Part shown: positions 42,828 through 51,898 of the stretch, in pieces
Position numbering within the stretch: position 1 is the first letter of the stretch
Layout of the letters: each line of letters opens with the position of its first letter
Source of the DNA: Streptomyces sp. Tu 3180
GTDB taxonomy: Bacteria > Actinomycetota > Actinomycetes > Streptomycetales > Streptomycetaceae
Reading direction: 5' to 3'
DNA length: 64,000 bases
NCBI RefSeq assembly: GCF_009852415.1
Contig: NZ_WOXS01000002.1
Span: 4,938,001-5,002,000 of the forward strand
Translations under genes and position numbers: made by a program
The notes under the pieces: generated by a model
What the model saw: the letters and a program-made list of their open reading frames with translations, nothing else
Databases searched by the model: none
What the model was told of the DNA's origin: nothing

Positions 42828-44123
42828 TCATCGGACGAGCGGCTCGATCTCGTCGACGTGGTGCTCCCCGTACCCGAACCGTTCCCCGATCGCCCGGTAC
42901 CTCTGGTACTGCTCTCGCGTGACCGGGACGGACAGGGGCCGCAGCACCCGTAGGAACAGACGGAAGCCGAGGTCGGGATCGACCCGGCCGGCCACCTGTT
43001 CCAGGGCGGCCGTGACCTTCCTCGCGGGGAGGGGCCGCCAGTGGGGGCTGACGGCCTTGTCCGCCACCGCGAGCGCCGCCTCCCTGACCTCCGGCAACAC
43101 CAGGTCCGCCCCTTCCGTTCGTACGGGCGGAACCGCGGGGGTGTACGCGGGGGCGACCTCCCCCAGCCGCTCCTCGCACACGTCCGCGACCAGCCGCAGC
43201 CAGTCGCGCCCGTCGACGCGCAGCGCCGCGTCCGAGACGGCGACCCACAGCGTGGTGAGCGTGTCGTCGGACAGCGGAGAGTGCAGCAGCCGCAGCGCGT
43301 CCTCCAGCAGGAGGGCCGCCGCCGTGCCCGGGGACTGCCCGGGCTCGTCCCCGTCGGCCACCTGATGGATCTCCCTGCGGGCGGACTCGGCGCGCCAGTC
43401 CTGGTGGGCGTTCCCGGCGAGCAGGGAGAGACCGAAGTCCCACGCGGTGTCGCGGCGGGTGGTGTCGATGGGCGGCCAGTCGACGTCGAGACCGTCGCGG
43501 ACGACCGCGACCGGGTACCCGAGCCGCTCGCCGAGCCCGAGGAACCTGTCGTACCGCTCCTTCGAGACGCGTACGGAGCACGCCTTCAGGGCTCGCAGGA
43601 AGAGCCGGAAGCCGACATCGGCGTCGGCCAGGGTGACCACCTGCTCCAGCCCGGGAACGAGATCCGGTGCCGCGCAGGCGCCGGTCAGGTCCGCGGCCAG
43701 CCCCCGGATCTCCGCCACCACCTCACGGCACAGGCCCGCGTCCCGGACCGGCCGGACCGGAGGCGGGACGTAGGAGCGCCTGTTCTGCCGGAGGCGGTCC
43801 ACGGTCAGGTCCGAGAGGGACCGCAGCCACGCACGGGTGTCCATGCCGTGGTCGGCCGGATCGAAGATCCGGCCGACCGCAGCCAGCCACACCGTGTGGA
43901 GGACCTCCTCCGACAACGGGCCGTCCAGCAGACGCCGGGCGTCCTCCCCCAGTTCCACGGCCTCCTCGCCGTCGGAACCGTCCGCCGACCCGGCCGCGAC
44001 CGCGAGCGCGGTCGGGAGGTCGACGGCGGGGCGGTCCGCGGAGCACAGGTGCTCCGTCAGACCGGTGAGTCCGAAGTCACCGGAGTAACCCAGCTCGACG
44101 TACGTTGAACGGTCCTGCGGCAT
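42828..44123 (-). CDS. Candidate immunity protein for the adjacent toxin, with two internal repeats
   Basis: The 431-residue, mostly helical and cytoplasmic protein is made of two copies of a unit of about 200 residues (12-212 and 226-425). Matching pairs are DARRLLDGPLSEEVLHTVWL with DALRLLHSPLSDDTLTTLWV, and VGFRLFLRALKACSV with LGFRLFLRVLRPLSV; both are followed by GERLGYP or GERFGYG. It lacks a signal peptide. It lies 26 bases downstream of the toxin gene on the same strand, the usual place for an immunity gene. The ATG at 44123 follows AGAGGA. No family was recognised; NAHQDW is faintly like CdiI-type immunity proteins. Confidence 0.65.
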   Translation of the reverse strand: MPQDRSTYVELGYSGDFGLTGLTEHLCSADRPAVDLPTALAVAAGSADGSDGEEAVELGEDARRLLDGPLSEEVLHTVWLAAVGRIFDPADHGMDTRAWLRSLSDLTVDRLRQNRRSYVPPPVRPVRDAGLCREVVAEIRGLAADLTGACAAPDLVPGLEQVVTLADADVGFRLFLRALKACSVRVSKERYDRFLGLGERLGYPVAVVRDGLDVDWPPIDTTRRDTAWDFGLSLLAGNAHQDWRAESARREIHQVADGDEPGQSPGTAAALLLEDALRLLHSPLSDDTLTTLWVAVSDAALRVDGRDWLRLVADVCEERLGEVAPAYTPAVPPVRTEGADLVLPEVREAALAVADKAVSPHWRPLPARKVTAALEQVAGRVDPDLGFRLFLRVLRPLSVPVTREQYQRYRAIGERFGYGEHHVDEIEPLVR

Positions 44124-44149
44124 GAATCGTGTCCTCTGCGGGGCGTGTC

Positions 44150-47100
44150 CTACTTCGGGTAAGCCGTCTTGACGACGAACCCGTACCGGCCCTGTCCGTT
44201 GTGACCCTTGACCTTCATCAGGATGACCACGACCTCGTTGCCGACGTCCTCGATCGTCCTCCCGTCCGGGTGGTACCGCTTGCCCAGGGAGGGGTAGGCA
44301 TCCCACGTCCCCGTGATCGGCCGGTACTGCTCACCGTCCCTGGCCTTCGCCGCCCAGTCCTGGAACTTCTTCCACTTGTCCTGGTCGAAGACCTTCTGGC
44401 CGCTCGGGGTCCGCTTGCTGAAGTAGTCGCCCACCACCCGGTCCACGGCCTGCTGAGCGATCTCCTGGCTCGTCCAGACCGTGTTGGGCGTGCCGCTCTC
44501 CCTGGCGATCCGGAAGGCCTCGGCCGCGTTCGGCCGCACGTGCTTCTCCAGCGTGTGGATCTCGTAGTGCTGCAGGGCCCTGAGGTCCTCGTCCCCCAGG
44601 TTCAGGCAGTTGTGGACCATCACGTCCGCCGCCCCGGCCCCCTCGGTGCGCACGTAGAACGTGTGCAGGTCGTCGACGGTCAGGTCGTACACCTGACGCG
44701 GCGCGAGACCCGGCCGGTCGTGCACGTCGGTCACGGCGCGGAGCGTCCCGTCCGGGCTGAGCAGCCGGTCACCCGGGCGCAGTTCGGCGGCGAGGACCCA
44801 GCCGCGTTCGCTGGTGCGGATCTTGTGTCCGGCCGTGGTGTCCAGGCTGCTGCCGCCGGCCAGGCCGATGGTCACCAGCCGTTCGGTGTCGTGCCGGAAC
44901 GTGTCGGTGACGGGCTCGGCCCGGAGCCGTCCGGTGCCGGGCGCGGCGGCCATGACCAGGTCGCCCTCCCGCACGTCGCGGATCGCCCTGCGGGTGCCGT
45001 CGGCCATCAGCACCGGGGTGTCACCGGGGAAGCTGTTGACCCTGCACGTCGTGATGACGTCCTCGTAGGCGTTCACGCCGGCCTCGATCTTGGCCAGTGA
45101 CGCCGGGTCCAGGTCCAGGGCCCGCAGGGCCTTGAGCGCGTCGGCGACCCCGATCCCGGTCCTCATCGCGGCGTCCAGGGCGTGGACGGCCTCGGCGACC
45201 TTGGCGAAGGCCTTGCCCGGGATGAAGTTGCTCGCGGCCCAGGCGCAGCCGCTGGCGCTGCCGTGCCAGCAGTCGACGAAGTCCTGGACCAGGACCGCCT
45301 TGAGGATCTGGTAGACGACGGTCTGCTTGATCAGGTCGAGCTTGCTGAAGTAGTGGGTGACGTCCTTCTTCAGCCCGGTGAAGCGCTCGGTCTTGATCAG
45401 GACCGTGTCCTGCGCCGGGCAGCCGGAGGACGTCGCCGGCACGTCGGGGTTCGTGCACAGGAAGAAGTCGACCGTGGCGTCGAACGTGACCGCGAACGTG
45501 ACGGTGCAGCCCTCGAAACCGATCTCGATGACGCAGTCGTTCTTCTGCTGGGCGTCGGTGACCTCGACGCTGTCCTCGTCGACGACGTAGAAGGTGCCGC
45601 CGATGCCCGTGCCGGCGCCCGACGCGACCTGCTGGTTGGCCTCCTTGCGTTCGGCGGACTCCGCGGCCTCCTGGGCCTCCTCCGCGTACTTCTGGGCGTC
45701 CTTCGCGGCCTCCTCCGCCTCGGTGGCGGCGGCGTCCGCGCGGTCGGCCGCCGCCCGGGCGTCCCTGGCGGCCTCCTCGGCCTCCGAGGCGGCCGTGCGG
45801 GCGGCCGCCGCGTCGAGGGCGGCCTCGTCGGCGGAGTCGCGGGCGTCCGTGGCGTGGCTCTCGGCGCGGCCCGCCGCCTTGTCCGCGGCCTCCGCGTCCT
45901 CGGTGGCCTGCCGGTCGTACTCGACCGTGCGGGCCAGTGAGGCGGTGGCCTTCGACGCGGCGAGGGCGGCGTCGGCGGCGTAGCCGAGGGCCTCCTTGGC
46001 GTAGCCGCGGGCGTCGGCGGCGTGGCCGGCGGCGTTCGCGGCGTGGACGTAGGCCTGCTTCGCGTCGCCCTGTGCCTGGTCGGCGAGGTTCTTGGCGGCG
46101 GAGGCCTCGGCCTGCGCGTTCTTGGCGTGGGCGTCGGCGACGGCCTTCTGCTGCTCGGCGATCGACTTCGACGCCTGCCCGGTCAGCACGACGAGGCCGG
46201 CGGCCGAGTCGGTGTCGACGTAGGGGGAGCCGAGCTGGATCGCGTCGTTGGCGGGCTTGGCGACCTGCGCGGCGGAGTTGCCGGCGTCCACGGCCGCCTG
46301 GGCGGTGACGTGGGCGAACCCGGCGGCCTTCGCCGAGGCGGCCACGGCCTTGGCGGCCTCCTTGCTCGCCTCGTCCGCGTGGGTCTTGGCGGTCCTGGCC
46401 TCCTTCTCCGCCTCGTCGGCCAGTGCGACGGCCGCCTTCGCCTCGGACGCGGCGTGCTTCGACGCCTGGATGGCGTCCGCCGCGGCGCTGGTCGCGGTCC
46501 TCACCGCGGCGTCGGCCTTCAGCTTCGCCGCCTGGGCGTCGTCCGCGTGCGCGCGGGCCCGCTTGGCGGCGGCCTCGGCGCGGGTCGCGGCGGCGTCCGC
46601 GTCGGCGGCCGCCTTCGTCGCCGCGTCGGCCGCGGTGCGGGCCCGCCCGGCGGCGGCCTCGGCGTCGTCGGCGTGCTCGTCCGCGGCGTCGGCCGCCGCC
46701 CTGGCCTCCTGGGCGTTGCTGTCGGACTCGTGGGCCTGGGCGTAGGCCTCCTTCGCGTCGGCCTTGGCGCGCGCGGCGTCGGCCTTCTGCTCGGCGTCCC
46801 AGGCGTCGTCGCGCAGGTCGCGGGCCTTGTCCCGGGCCTTGACCGCGGCGTCCCTCTTGTCGGACGCCGTGCCCTCGGCCGCTTCCGCCCTGTCCTTGGC
46901 GTCCTTGGCCTTCGTCGACTCGGATTCGGCGGTCCTGCGGTGCTCGGCCGCCTCGGCCTGCTTGGCGGCGGCCTTCTTCTTCTCCGCCTCGGCCGTCTTC
47001 TCCTCGGCCTCGGCGGCCAGGCGCTTGGCGTGGGCCTCGGCGGCGGCCTTCTTGGCCTCGCCCTCGGCCTTCAGGGCCTCGGTGAGCTTGGCCTCCGCGG

Positions 47101-49105
47101 TCTCCTTGTCCTTCTTGGCGTTGTCCCGGTGCACCTTGGCCGCGTCCGCCGCGGCCTTCGCCTGCAGTTCGGCGACGTGGGCGGCCTCCTTGCGGAACTC
47201 CGCCTTGGACTGCGCGGCCTGCGCCAGCGCACGCTGGGCGATGGTCTCGCTGTCCCCGGCGGAGGCGCGGGTGGCGGCCTCGGCCGTCTCCGCGGCCTTC
47301 ACCAGTGCCGTCAGCGCGGCCACGGCACCCTTGGTGACCTGTGCCTTCTGCTGGCCGACCAGCAGACCGCGACCACGCGGCGCCCCGTTGGCGTCGGCGA
47401 TGGTGTAGGCGGCCTGGGTGGCGGTGTCCGACGAGGCGGCGGCCTTCTTGGCCGCCTCGAGCTGGGCCCTGACGGCGGTGAGCTGCTTCTTGGCCTGCGC
47501 CTGGGCGTCGGTGACGCCCTTCTTCGCCTTGTCGAACTGCGCCTTGTCCGGGTACGACAGGCTGTCGGTGCCCTGGTGGCCGGACGGCTTGATCAGGAAC
47601 TTCTGCGAAGCGGCGTCCTTGCAGTCCCACAGCCGCGCGTCCGTGCTCTTGGTGAACGCGCTCAGGTCCAGGCACTTGCCGGTGGTCACGCTCTTCAGGG
47701 GCGCGGTGGCACGGACGTCGCCCTTCCACGACTGCCCCTTGGACTTGTAGCAGTCCGAGATCTGGATCTTCGTGCCGTTCGCCGACGCGTTCCCGGCCAC
47801 GTCCAGGCACTTCTGCGAGTTGACGTTGCGGAGGTGGAGGTCGTCCTCGCTGCCCTCGAGCGTCCACTGCTGGGCCGCGCCGCCGTTGCAGGGGTAGATC
47901 TGGACGGCCGTGCCGTTGGTCTTGCCGCCGCCGGCGACGTCGAGGCAGCTGCCCTTGGCGCCCGGCACCTCGATCGTCACGTGGCTGTCGCCGATCCAGC
48001 CCACCCCGCCGGCGGACCAGTAGTCCTGCCAGCGGGCGAGGCGGTCGGCGCCCCAGGACTGGCCGAGCAGGTCGGCCATCGACTCGGACGCCTTGGCCAG
48101 GGCCGTCGTGGCCGTGCGGTTGGCGTCGAGGATCTGGTTGCGCGGGGCCGCCTGGGAGGCGATCTCCTGCTGCCACTCCTGCGCGGCGACGTCCTCCACC
48201 TGGCGCAGGGCCTTGTTCGGGTCGATCGGGTCCTGCCACGCGCAGGACGCGAAGCGCGTCTTCATGTCCTCGACCGCGACCCGGTACTCCACCGTGCCCG
48301 GCTGGGGAGCGGTGCGGGGGAAGCCGCCGGAGGCCAGGAAGATGCGGGCGTCGTCCGCGCTCACGCGGGAGGAGCCCTCCGCCAGCCGCTCGAACGCCTG
48401 CCTCTCGTAGTACTGCCGTTGCCACTCGTCGGTGGGCAGGGACGGGTCGGCCTTGCCCCCGTAGAGCGGAGTGCCGAGGTCGGTGACGGCCTTGAGGGTC
48501 TTTTCGTCGACCTCAGGGGTCGGGTCGTAGAAGTTGAACTCCTCGTTCCAGTCGGGTCCGCCGGCCCACTTGCCGAGGCCGGTCTGGTCGTAGAAGTCGT
48601 CGCCCTCGTGGACGCCGGGCACCCAGTGGAACCCGGTGACGGTGAACCCCCCGGGGGTCTCCAGACCGTCGAGCGGCTTCTCCCACGCGGCCCTGCGCGC
48701 GTGCAGACGCTCCCAGGTGGCGTCCCAGTCGGCCTCGTCCTTCTCGTGCGCCTGGCGCAGCGGGCCGTCGAACGCGCCGTCCAGGGTCGCCAGTTCGCGC
48801 AGTTTCTCCGGCGTCTGGTTGAGGGCGTCCTGCGCGAAGGTGTACATGCCCGGCCCGCCCAGGCGCAGGGCGTCGGCCATCAGGCACTGGTCGAAGCGCA
48901 GCTGCTCGTCCGCCGTGGTCTCGTACCAGTCGTCCGGCCTGTCGCTGGACCGCGCGCCGTCGGCACCGGCGGGGACTCCCGCGAGCGCGGGCGGCACGGC
49001 GGTGGTGGCCAGGACGGCAACCGTGCTCAGCAGGAGGGCGACGCGGGTGAGTTTCTTGTGTCTTCCCGATCTCGGCGCCGGGAGGACGGGTGATCTGGAA
49101 CGCAA
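44150..49105 (-). CDS. Giant secreted polymorphic toxin: lectin, coiled coil, Hint, RNase A-like tip
   Basis: The 1651-residue product has a signal peptide (about residues 1-42), an uncharacterised helical region (50-365) and a ricin-type beta-trefoil (about 373-505, with AQQWTLEG). An Ala/Lys/Glu-rich coiled coil follows (about 515-1160), then a Cys-containing pretoxin region. A Hint self-cleaving domain spans about 1358-1500, from NSFPGDTPVLMADG to VMVHNC. The last 150 residues resemble the bacterial RNase A-like CdiA-CT fold (HTLEKHV near its start, a late VVILMKVKG and the end GFVVKTAYP). The Hint domain would release this tip. It starts with TTG at 49105, after AGGGG. The target is probably RNA in competing cells; this is inferred. 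Confidence 0.8.
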   Translation of the reverse strand: MRSRSPVLPAPRSGRHKKLTRVALLLSTVAVLATTAVPPALAGVPAGADGARSSDRPDDWYETTADEQLRFDQCLMADALRLGGPGMYTFAQDALNQTPEKLRELATLDGAFDGPLRQAHEKDEADWDATWERLHARRAAWEKPLDGLETPGGFTVTGFHWVPGVHEGDDFYDQTGLGKWAGGPDWNEEFNFYDPTPEVDEKTLKAVTDLGTPLYGGKADPSLPTDEWQRQYYERQAFERLAEGSSRVSADDARIFLASGGFPRTAPQPGTVEYRVAVEDMKTRFASCAWQDPIDPNKALRQVEDVAAQEWQQEIASQAAPRNQILDANRTATTALAKASESMADLLGQSWGADRLARWQDYWSAGGVGWIGDSHVTIEVPGAKGSCLDVAGGGKTNGTAVQIYPCNGGAAQQWTLEGSEDDLHLRNVNSQKCLDVAGNASANGTKIQISDCYKSKGQSWKGDVRATAPLKSVTTGKCLDLSAFTKSTDARLWDCKDAASQKFLIKPSGHQGTDSLSYPDKAQFDKAKKGVTDAQAQAKKQLTAVRAQLEAAKKAAASSDTATQAAYTIADANGAPRGRGLLVGQQKAQVTKGAVAALTALVKAAETAEAATRASAGDSETIAQRALAQAAQSKAEFRKEAAHVAELQAKAAADAAKVHRDNAKKDKETAEAKLTEALKAEGEAKKAAAEAHAKRLAAEAEEKTAEAEKKKAAAKQAEAAEHRRTAESESTKAKDAKDRAEAAEGTASDKRDAAVKARDKARDLRDDAWDAEQKADAARAKADAKEAYAQAHESDSNAQEARAAADAADEHADDAEAAAGRARTAADAATKAAADADAAATRAEAAAKRARAHADDAQAAKLKADAAVRTATSAAADAIQASKHAASEAKAAVALADEAEKEARTAKTHADEASKEAAKAVAASAKAAGFAHVTAQAAVDAGNSAAQVAKPANDAIQLGSPYVDTDSAAGLVVLTGQASKSIAEQQKAVADAHAKNAQAEASAAKNLADQAQGDAKQAYVHAANAAGHAADARGYAKEALGYAADAALAASKATASLARTVEYDRQATEDAEAADKAAGRAESHATDARDSADEAALDAAAARTAASEAEEAARDARAAADRADAAATEAEEAAKDAQKYAEEAQEAAESAERKEANQQVASGAGTGIGGTFYVVDEDSVEVTDAQQKNDCVIEIGFEGCTVTFAVTFDATVDFFLCTNPDVPATSSGCPAQDTVLIKTERFTGLKKDVTHYFSKLDLIKQTVVYQILKAVLVQDFVDCWHGSASGCAWAASNFIPGKAFAKVAEAVHALDAAMRTGIGVADALKALRALDLDPASLAKIEAGVNAYEDVITTCRVNSFPGDTPVLMADGTRRAIRDVREGDLVMAAAPGTGRLRAEPVTDTFRHDTERLVTIGLAGGSSLDTTAGHKIRTSERGWVLAAELRPGDRLLSPDGTLRAVTDVHDRPGLAPRQVYDLTVDDLHTFYVRTEGAGAADVMVHNCLNLGDEDLRALQHYEIHTLEKHVRPNAAEAFRIARESGTPNTVWTSQEIAQQAVDRVVGDYFSKRTPSGQKVFDQDKWKKFQDWAAKARDGEQYRPITGTWDAYPSLGKRYHPDGRTIEDVGNEVVVILMKVKGHNGQGRYGFVVKTAYPK

Positions 49106-49571
49106 GGGTGCATCCCCTTTTCAGGATGAGAGGGATGACCGGGAATCCGCCGGTGAGCGCGGAGGGCCGTGAAGGCGCCCGTCTCCTGCGGCGTCAGGAA
49201 CGGCGAAAGGTGTGTGGTGCGCAATGCACGGATGGCGGGTGCTGCGGCATGCGACGCGCCCCTCCCCGTGACGGCGCTGTTCCCCCGGTCGCTGATGGAT
49301 GTGCGCGAGGACGGAGTGGTCAGCTCCGGCGAGGCGCGGCGCAACCCTAGGCACAAGTCCGGGGACCGGGGAAGGCGTGCCGGATTCCTCCGCGAGGGGC
49401 GGTTGGCGCGAACCTTGCTACCGATCGGTAGTCGCCCTGGTTCACCGTTCCTTCACAGGGCAAGGGGCGCTTGTGGAGTTCCGGTGTTCAAGTGGTGGCG
49501 GAAGTGGTCGGAAGCCGACCGAAATTGGCCGGTAACCGATGGCGGGGAACGTGCGCCCGCCCGGTGCCCGA
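49106..49571. other. Gene-free region upstream of the toxin gene
   Basis: No convincing gene lies in these 466 bases. The region contains a perfect 14-bp palindrome at 49418-49431 and otherwise nothing I can assign. It must hold the toxin promoter, which I could not place. Confidence 0.6.
49418..49431. promoter_or_regulatory. Perfect palindrome, TetR-type operator candidate
   Basis: CTACCGATCGGTAG is fully self-complementary and resembles sites bound by TetR-family repressors. It lies about 310 bases upstream of the toxin start. Confidence 0.5.
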
Positions 49572-50519
49572 TCAGGCCCCGGCGCGCTTGCGCAGGCGCT
49601 CGTGCTGCCTGCCCCAGAGGCTCTTCTGGGCCAGCAGCGTGAGGGTGCCCGCGAGGACGATGCCGAGCAGGTTGAGCAGGAGCTGCTCGGTGGAGCCCCA
49701 GGTCTGGACGGTGTCGCCGTAGCTCAGCGCCACGGCGGCGTTCGCGGCGGCCGGGACCGTCGTCACCGAGATGGCGACGCCGACCAGGGCGCCGGACTTG
49801 GCGGACGTCAGCGAGAGGGTGCCGGCCGCGCCCGCCAGCACCGCCACCACGAAGGAGAACCAGTCGGGGGCGTAGACGAACCCGGTCTGCGGGCGGTCGG
49901 CGTCCAGCTGCTCCTGGCTGAACAGCCCGACCGCGTCCATGAAGAAGCTGAAGCCCACCGTCACCGCCATCGCCACCGCGAAGCCGACGAGCAGGGCGGT
50001 CGTCGAGCGCAGCGCGAGGCGGGGCTGCCGCTGCACGGTCGCGGTGGAGATGCCGGCCAGCGGACCGAACTCCGGACCCACCGCCATCGCGCCCACGATG
50101 AGGATCGCGTTGTCCAGCACCACACCGCAGGCCGCGATCATCGTGGCGAGCGTGAGGAACGCCAGGTAGGTGACCGACAGCGTCGACTCCTCGTGGGTGG
50201 CGTCGGTCAGGTGCTCCCACAGCACCGCGTCCGCGCTCTCGCCCGGCGCCTCCTTCTCCGCCTCGTCGGCCCGCCGGGACAGCGACAGGTCGATGTTCTC
50301 CACGGCGATGGAGCCGGACGTGTCGAGGCCCAGCCGCTGCAACCCGCTGAGCAGGTCGTCGCCCGCCTCCCGGGCCACGTCGCACAGCACGACGTCCCCG
50401 GCGGGGTTGCGGGCGGCGCCCGGCAGCACGCACAGGTGCGTGGTGCCGATCGTCCCCTCGATCAGGCGGACCACGTCGTCGGTCTTCTCGGCGGGCGTGA
50501 TCAGGCGCAGGTGCAGCAT
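49572..50519 (-). CDS. DUF389-family membrane protein
   Basis: The 315-residue product has a cytoplasmic N-terminal domain (MLHLRLITPAEKTDDVVRLI, to about residue 110) and then about six membrane segments. AILIVGAMAVGPEFGPLAGI and LSLTSAKSGALVGVAISVTT are characteristic of DUF389 (TIGR00341-like) proteins. Their role is unknown; some are linked to anion transport. The ATG at 50519 begins the conserved domain. Confidence 0.85.
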   Translation of the reverse strand: MLHLRLITPAEKTDDVVRLIEGTIGTTHLCVLPGAARNPAGDVVLCDVAREAGDDLLSGLQRLGLDTSGSIAVENIDLSLSRRADEAEKEAPGESADAVLWEHLTDATHEESTLSVTYLAFLTLATMIAACGVVLDNAILIVGAMAVGPEFGPLAGISTATVQRQPRLALRSTTALLVGFAVAMAVTVGFSFFMDAVGLFSQEQLDADRPQTGFVYAPDWFSFVVAVLAGAAGTLSLTSAKSGALVGVAISVTTVPAAANAAVALSYGDTVQTWGSTEQLLLNLLGIVLAGTLTLLAQKSLWGRQHERLRKRAGA

Positions 50520-50585
50520 GGCGGCAGCGTAGCCGCCGGGGGCGCGGGGGAGTGCGGGCACTTCCCGGAAGCCGCCGGTCCGTGA

Positions 50586-50640
50586 TCACCGGGAGACCCC
50601 GCGGTCACCGGGAGACCTGGGATCGCCGGGAGACCCGCGG
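50586..50640 (+). repeat. Three imperfect 17-19-bp direct repeats
   Basis: Units sharing CGGGAGACC (50586-50604, 50605-50623 and 50624-50640) run head to tail in the gap between the DUF389 gene and coaA. Confidence 0.8.
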
Positions 50641-50711
50641 TCACTTCCGTCCGGGGCGCGTGAGCCCGGGCGGGAGGCGTCCCGGGGCAGGAGCCGGAAC
50701 CGGCGGCCGGA

Positions 50712-51701
50712 TCACAGTTTGCGCAGGCTGAGGCGCTGCACCTTGTGGTCCGGGCCCTTGCGCAGGACGAGGGTGGCCCGGCCCCGGGTGGGGGCGATGT
50801 TCTCCACCAGGTTGGGCTTGTTGATGGTGCGCCACATCGTGCGGGCGTAGTCGAGGGCCTCCTCCTCGGAGACCTGGGTGTACCTGAGGAAGTACGAGGA
50901 CGGGTCCTGGAAGGCGGTCTCGCGCAGCCGCTTGAAGCGGTTGAGGTACCAGTGCTCGATGTCCTCGGTGCGGGCGTCGACGTACACGCTGAAGTCGAAG
51001 TAGTCGGCGAGTCCGACGCGGGTGCGGCCGTCCTTGCCGGGCAGGGCGGGCTGGAGGACGTTGAGCCCCTCGACGATCAGGATGTCCGGGCGGCGCACGG
51101 TGAGCTTCTCGCCGGGGACGATGTCGTAGATGAGGTGGGAGTAGACGGGGGCGCTGACCTCGCTCTTGCCGGCCTTGATGTCGGCGACGAAACGGGTGAG
51201 CGCGCGGCGGTCGTACGACTCGGGGAAACCTTTCCGCGACATCAGGCCGCGCTCCTGGAGCTCCCTGGTCGGGAGCAGGAAGCCGTCCGTCGTGACCAGC
51301 TCCACGCGCGGGTGCTCCGGCCAGCGGGACAGCAGGGCCTGGAGCAGCCGGGCGACCGTGGACTTGCCGACGGCGACGGAACCGGCGACCCCTATGACGA
51401 AGGGGGTGCCGGACTGGGAGCCCTGCTCGCCGAGGAAGGTGTTCAGCGCGCCCCTCAGGCCGTCGGTGGCGCCGACGTAGAGGTTGAGCAGCCGGGACAG
51501 CGGGAGGTAGATGTCCCGGACCTCGTCGAGGTCGATGACGTCACCGAGGCCGCGCAGCCGCTCCACCTCGTCGGCCGTGAGCGGCAGCGGCGTCTTGTCG
51601 CGCAGCGCGCTCCACTCGGCACGGGTGAGGTCGACGTAGGGAGTCGCCTCCGGCCGCTGCCGGTGGGCGCTCCGGGGCATCGAGGAGACCGGAGAGATCA
51701 C
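50712..51701 (-). CDS. coaA: Pantothenate kinase, type I
   Basis: The 329-residue enzyme phosphorylates pantothenate, the first step of coenzyme A synthesis. The P-loop is GVAGSVAVGKST, and TTDGFLLP and the YDFSVYVDA-like YFDFSVYVDARTEDIEHWY segment are conserved. The length fits the bacterial type I enzyme. It starts with GTG at 51701; an ATG at 51680 is an alternative. CoA made here also feeds AcpS, encoded at 56840. Confidence 0.95.
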   Translation of the reverse strand: MISPVSSMPRSAHRQRPEATPYVDLTRAEWSALRDKTPLPLTADEVERLRGLGDVIDLDEVRDIYLPLSRLLNLYVGATDGLRGALNTFLGEQGSQSGTPFVIGVAGSVAVGKSTVARLLQALLSRWPEHPRVELVTTDGFLLPTRELQERGLMSRKGFPESYDRRALTRFVADIKAGKSEVSAPVYSHLIYDIVPGEKLTVRRPDILIVEGLNVLQPALPGKDGRTRVGLADYFDFSVYVDARTEDIEHWYLNRFKRLRETAFQDPSSYFLRYTQVSEEEALDYARTMWRTINKPNLVENIAPTRGRATLVLRKGPDHKVQRLSLRKL

Positions 51702-51898
51702 AGTCCATTGTTAACGGAGTTTGAACGGAATGGAGGGTGGGGTGGGTCACGCACCGTTCCGCCGGGGGAAGGGGGAGATCACGCGGGTGTCACGGTCGCA
51801 TACCGGGTGATCATTCGATGATCACCTGCGTGTCGGATGTGCATAAAGTGCGCGCATAGCGTTGCGGAATCCTCCGCAGAACTGAAGAAAGAGCCCAA

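Noticed and set aside
45600..47500. Repetitive DNA that might be taken for a satellite array
   Set aside because: The repetition follows codons for Ala, Glu, Lys and Asp in a coiled coil; there is no fixed DNA period.
46022..49093. A frame of about 1000 codons opposite the toxin gene
   Set aside because: It mirrors the Ala-rich coiled coil and gives Gly/Leu/Arg/Val-rich low-complexity sequence, with no start signal or known domain.
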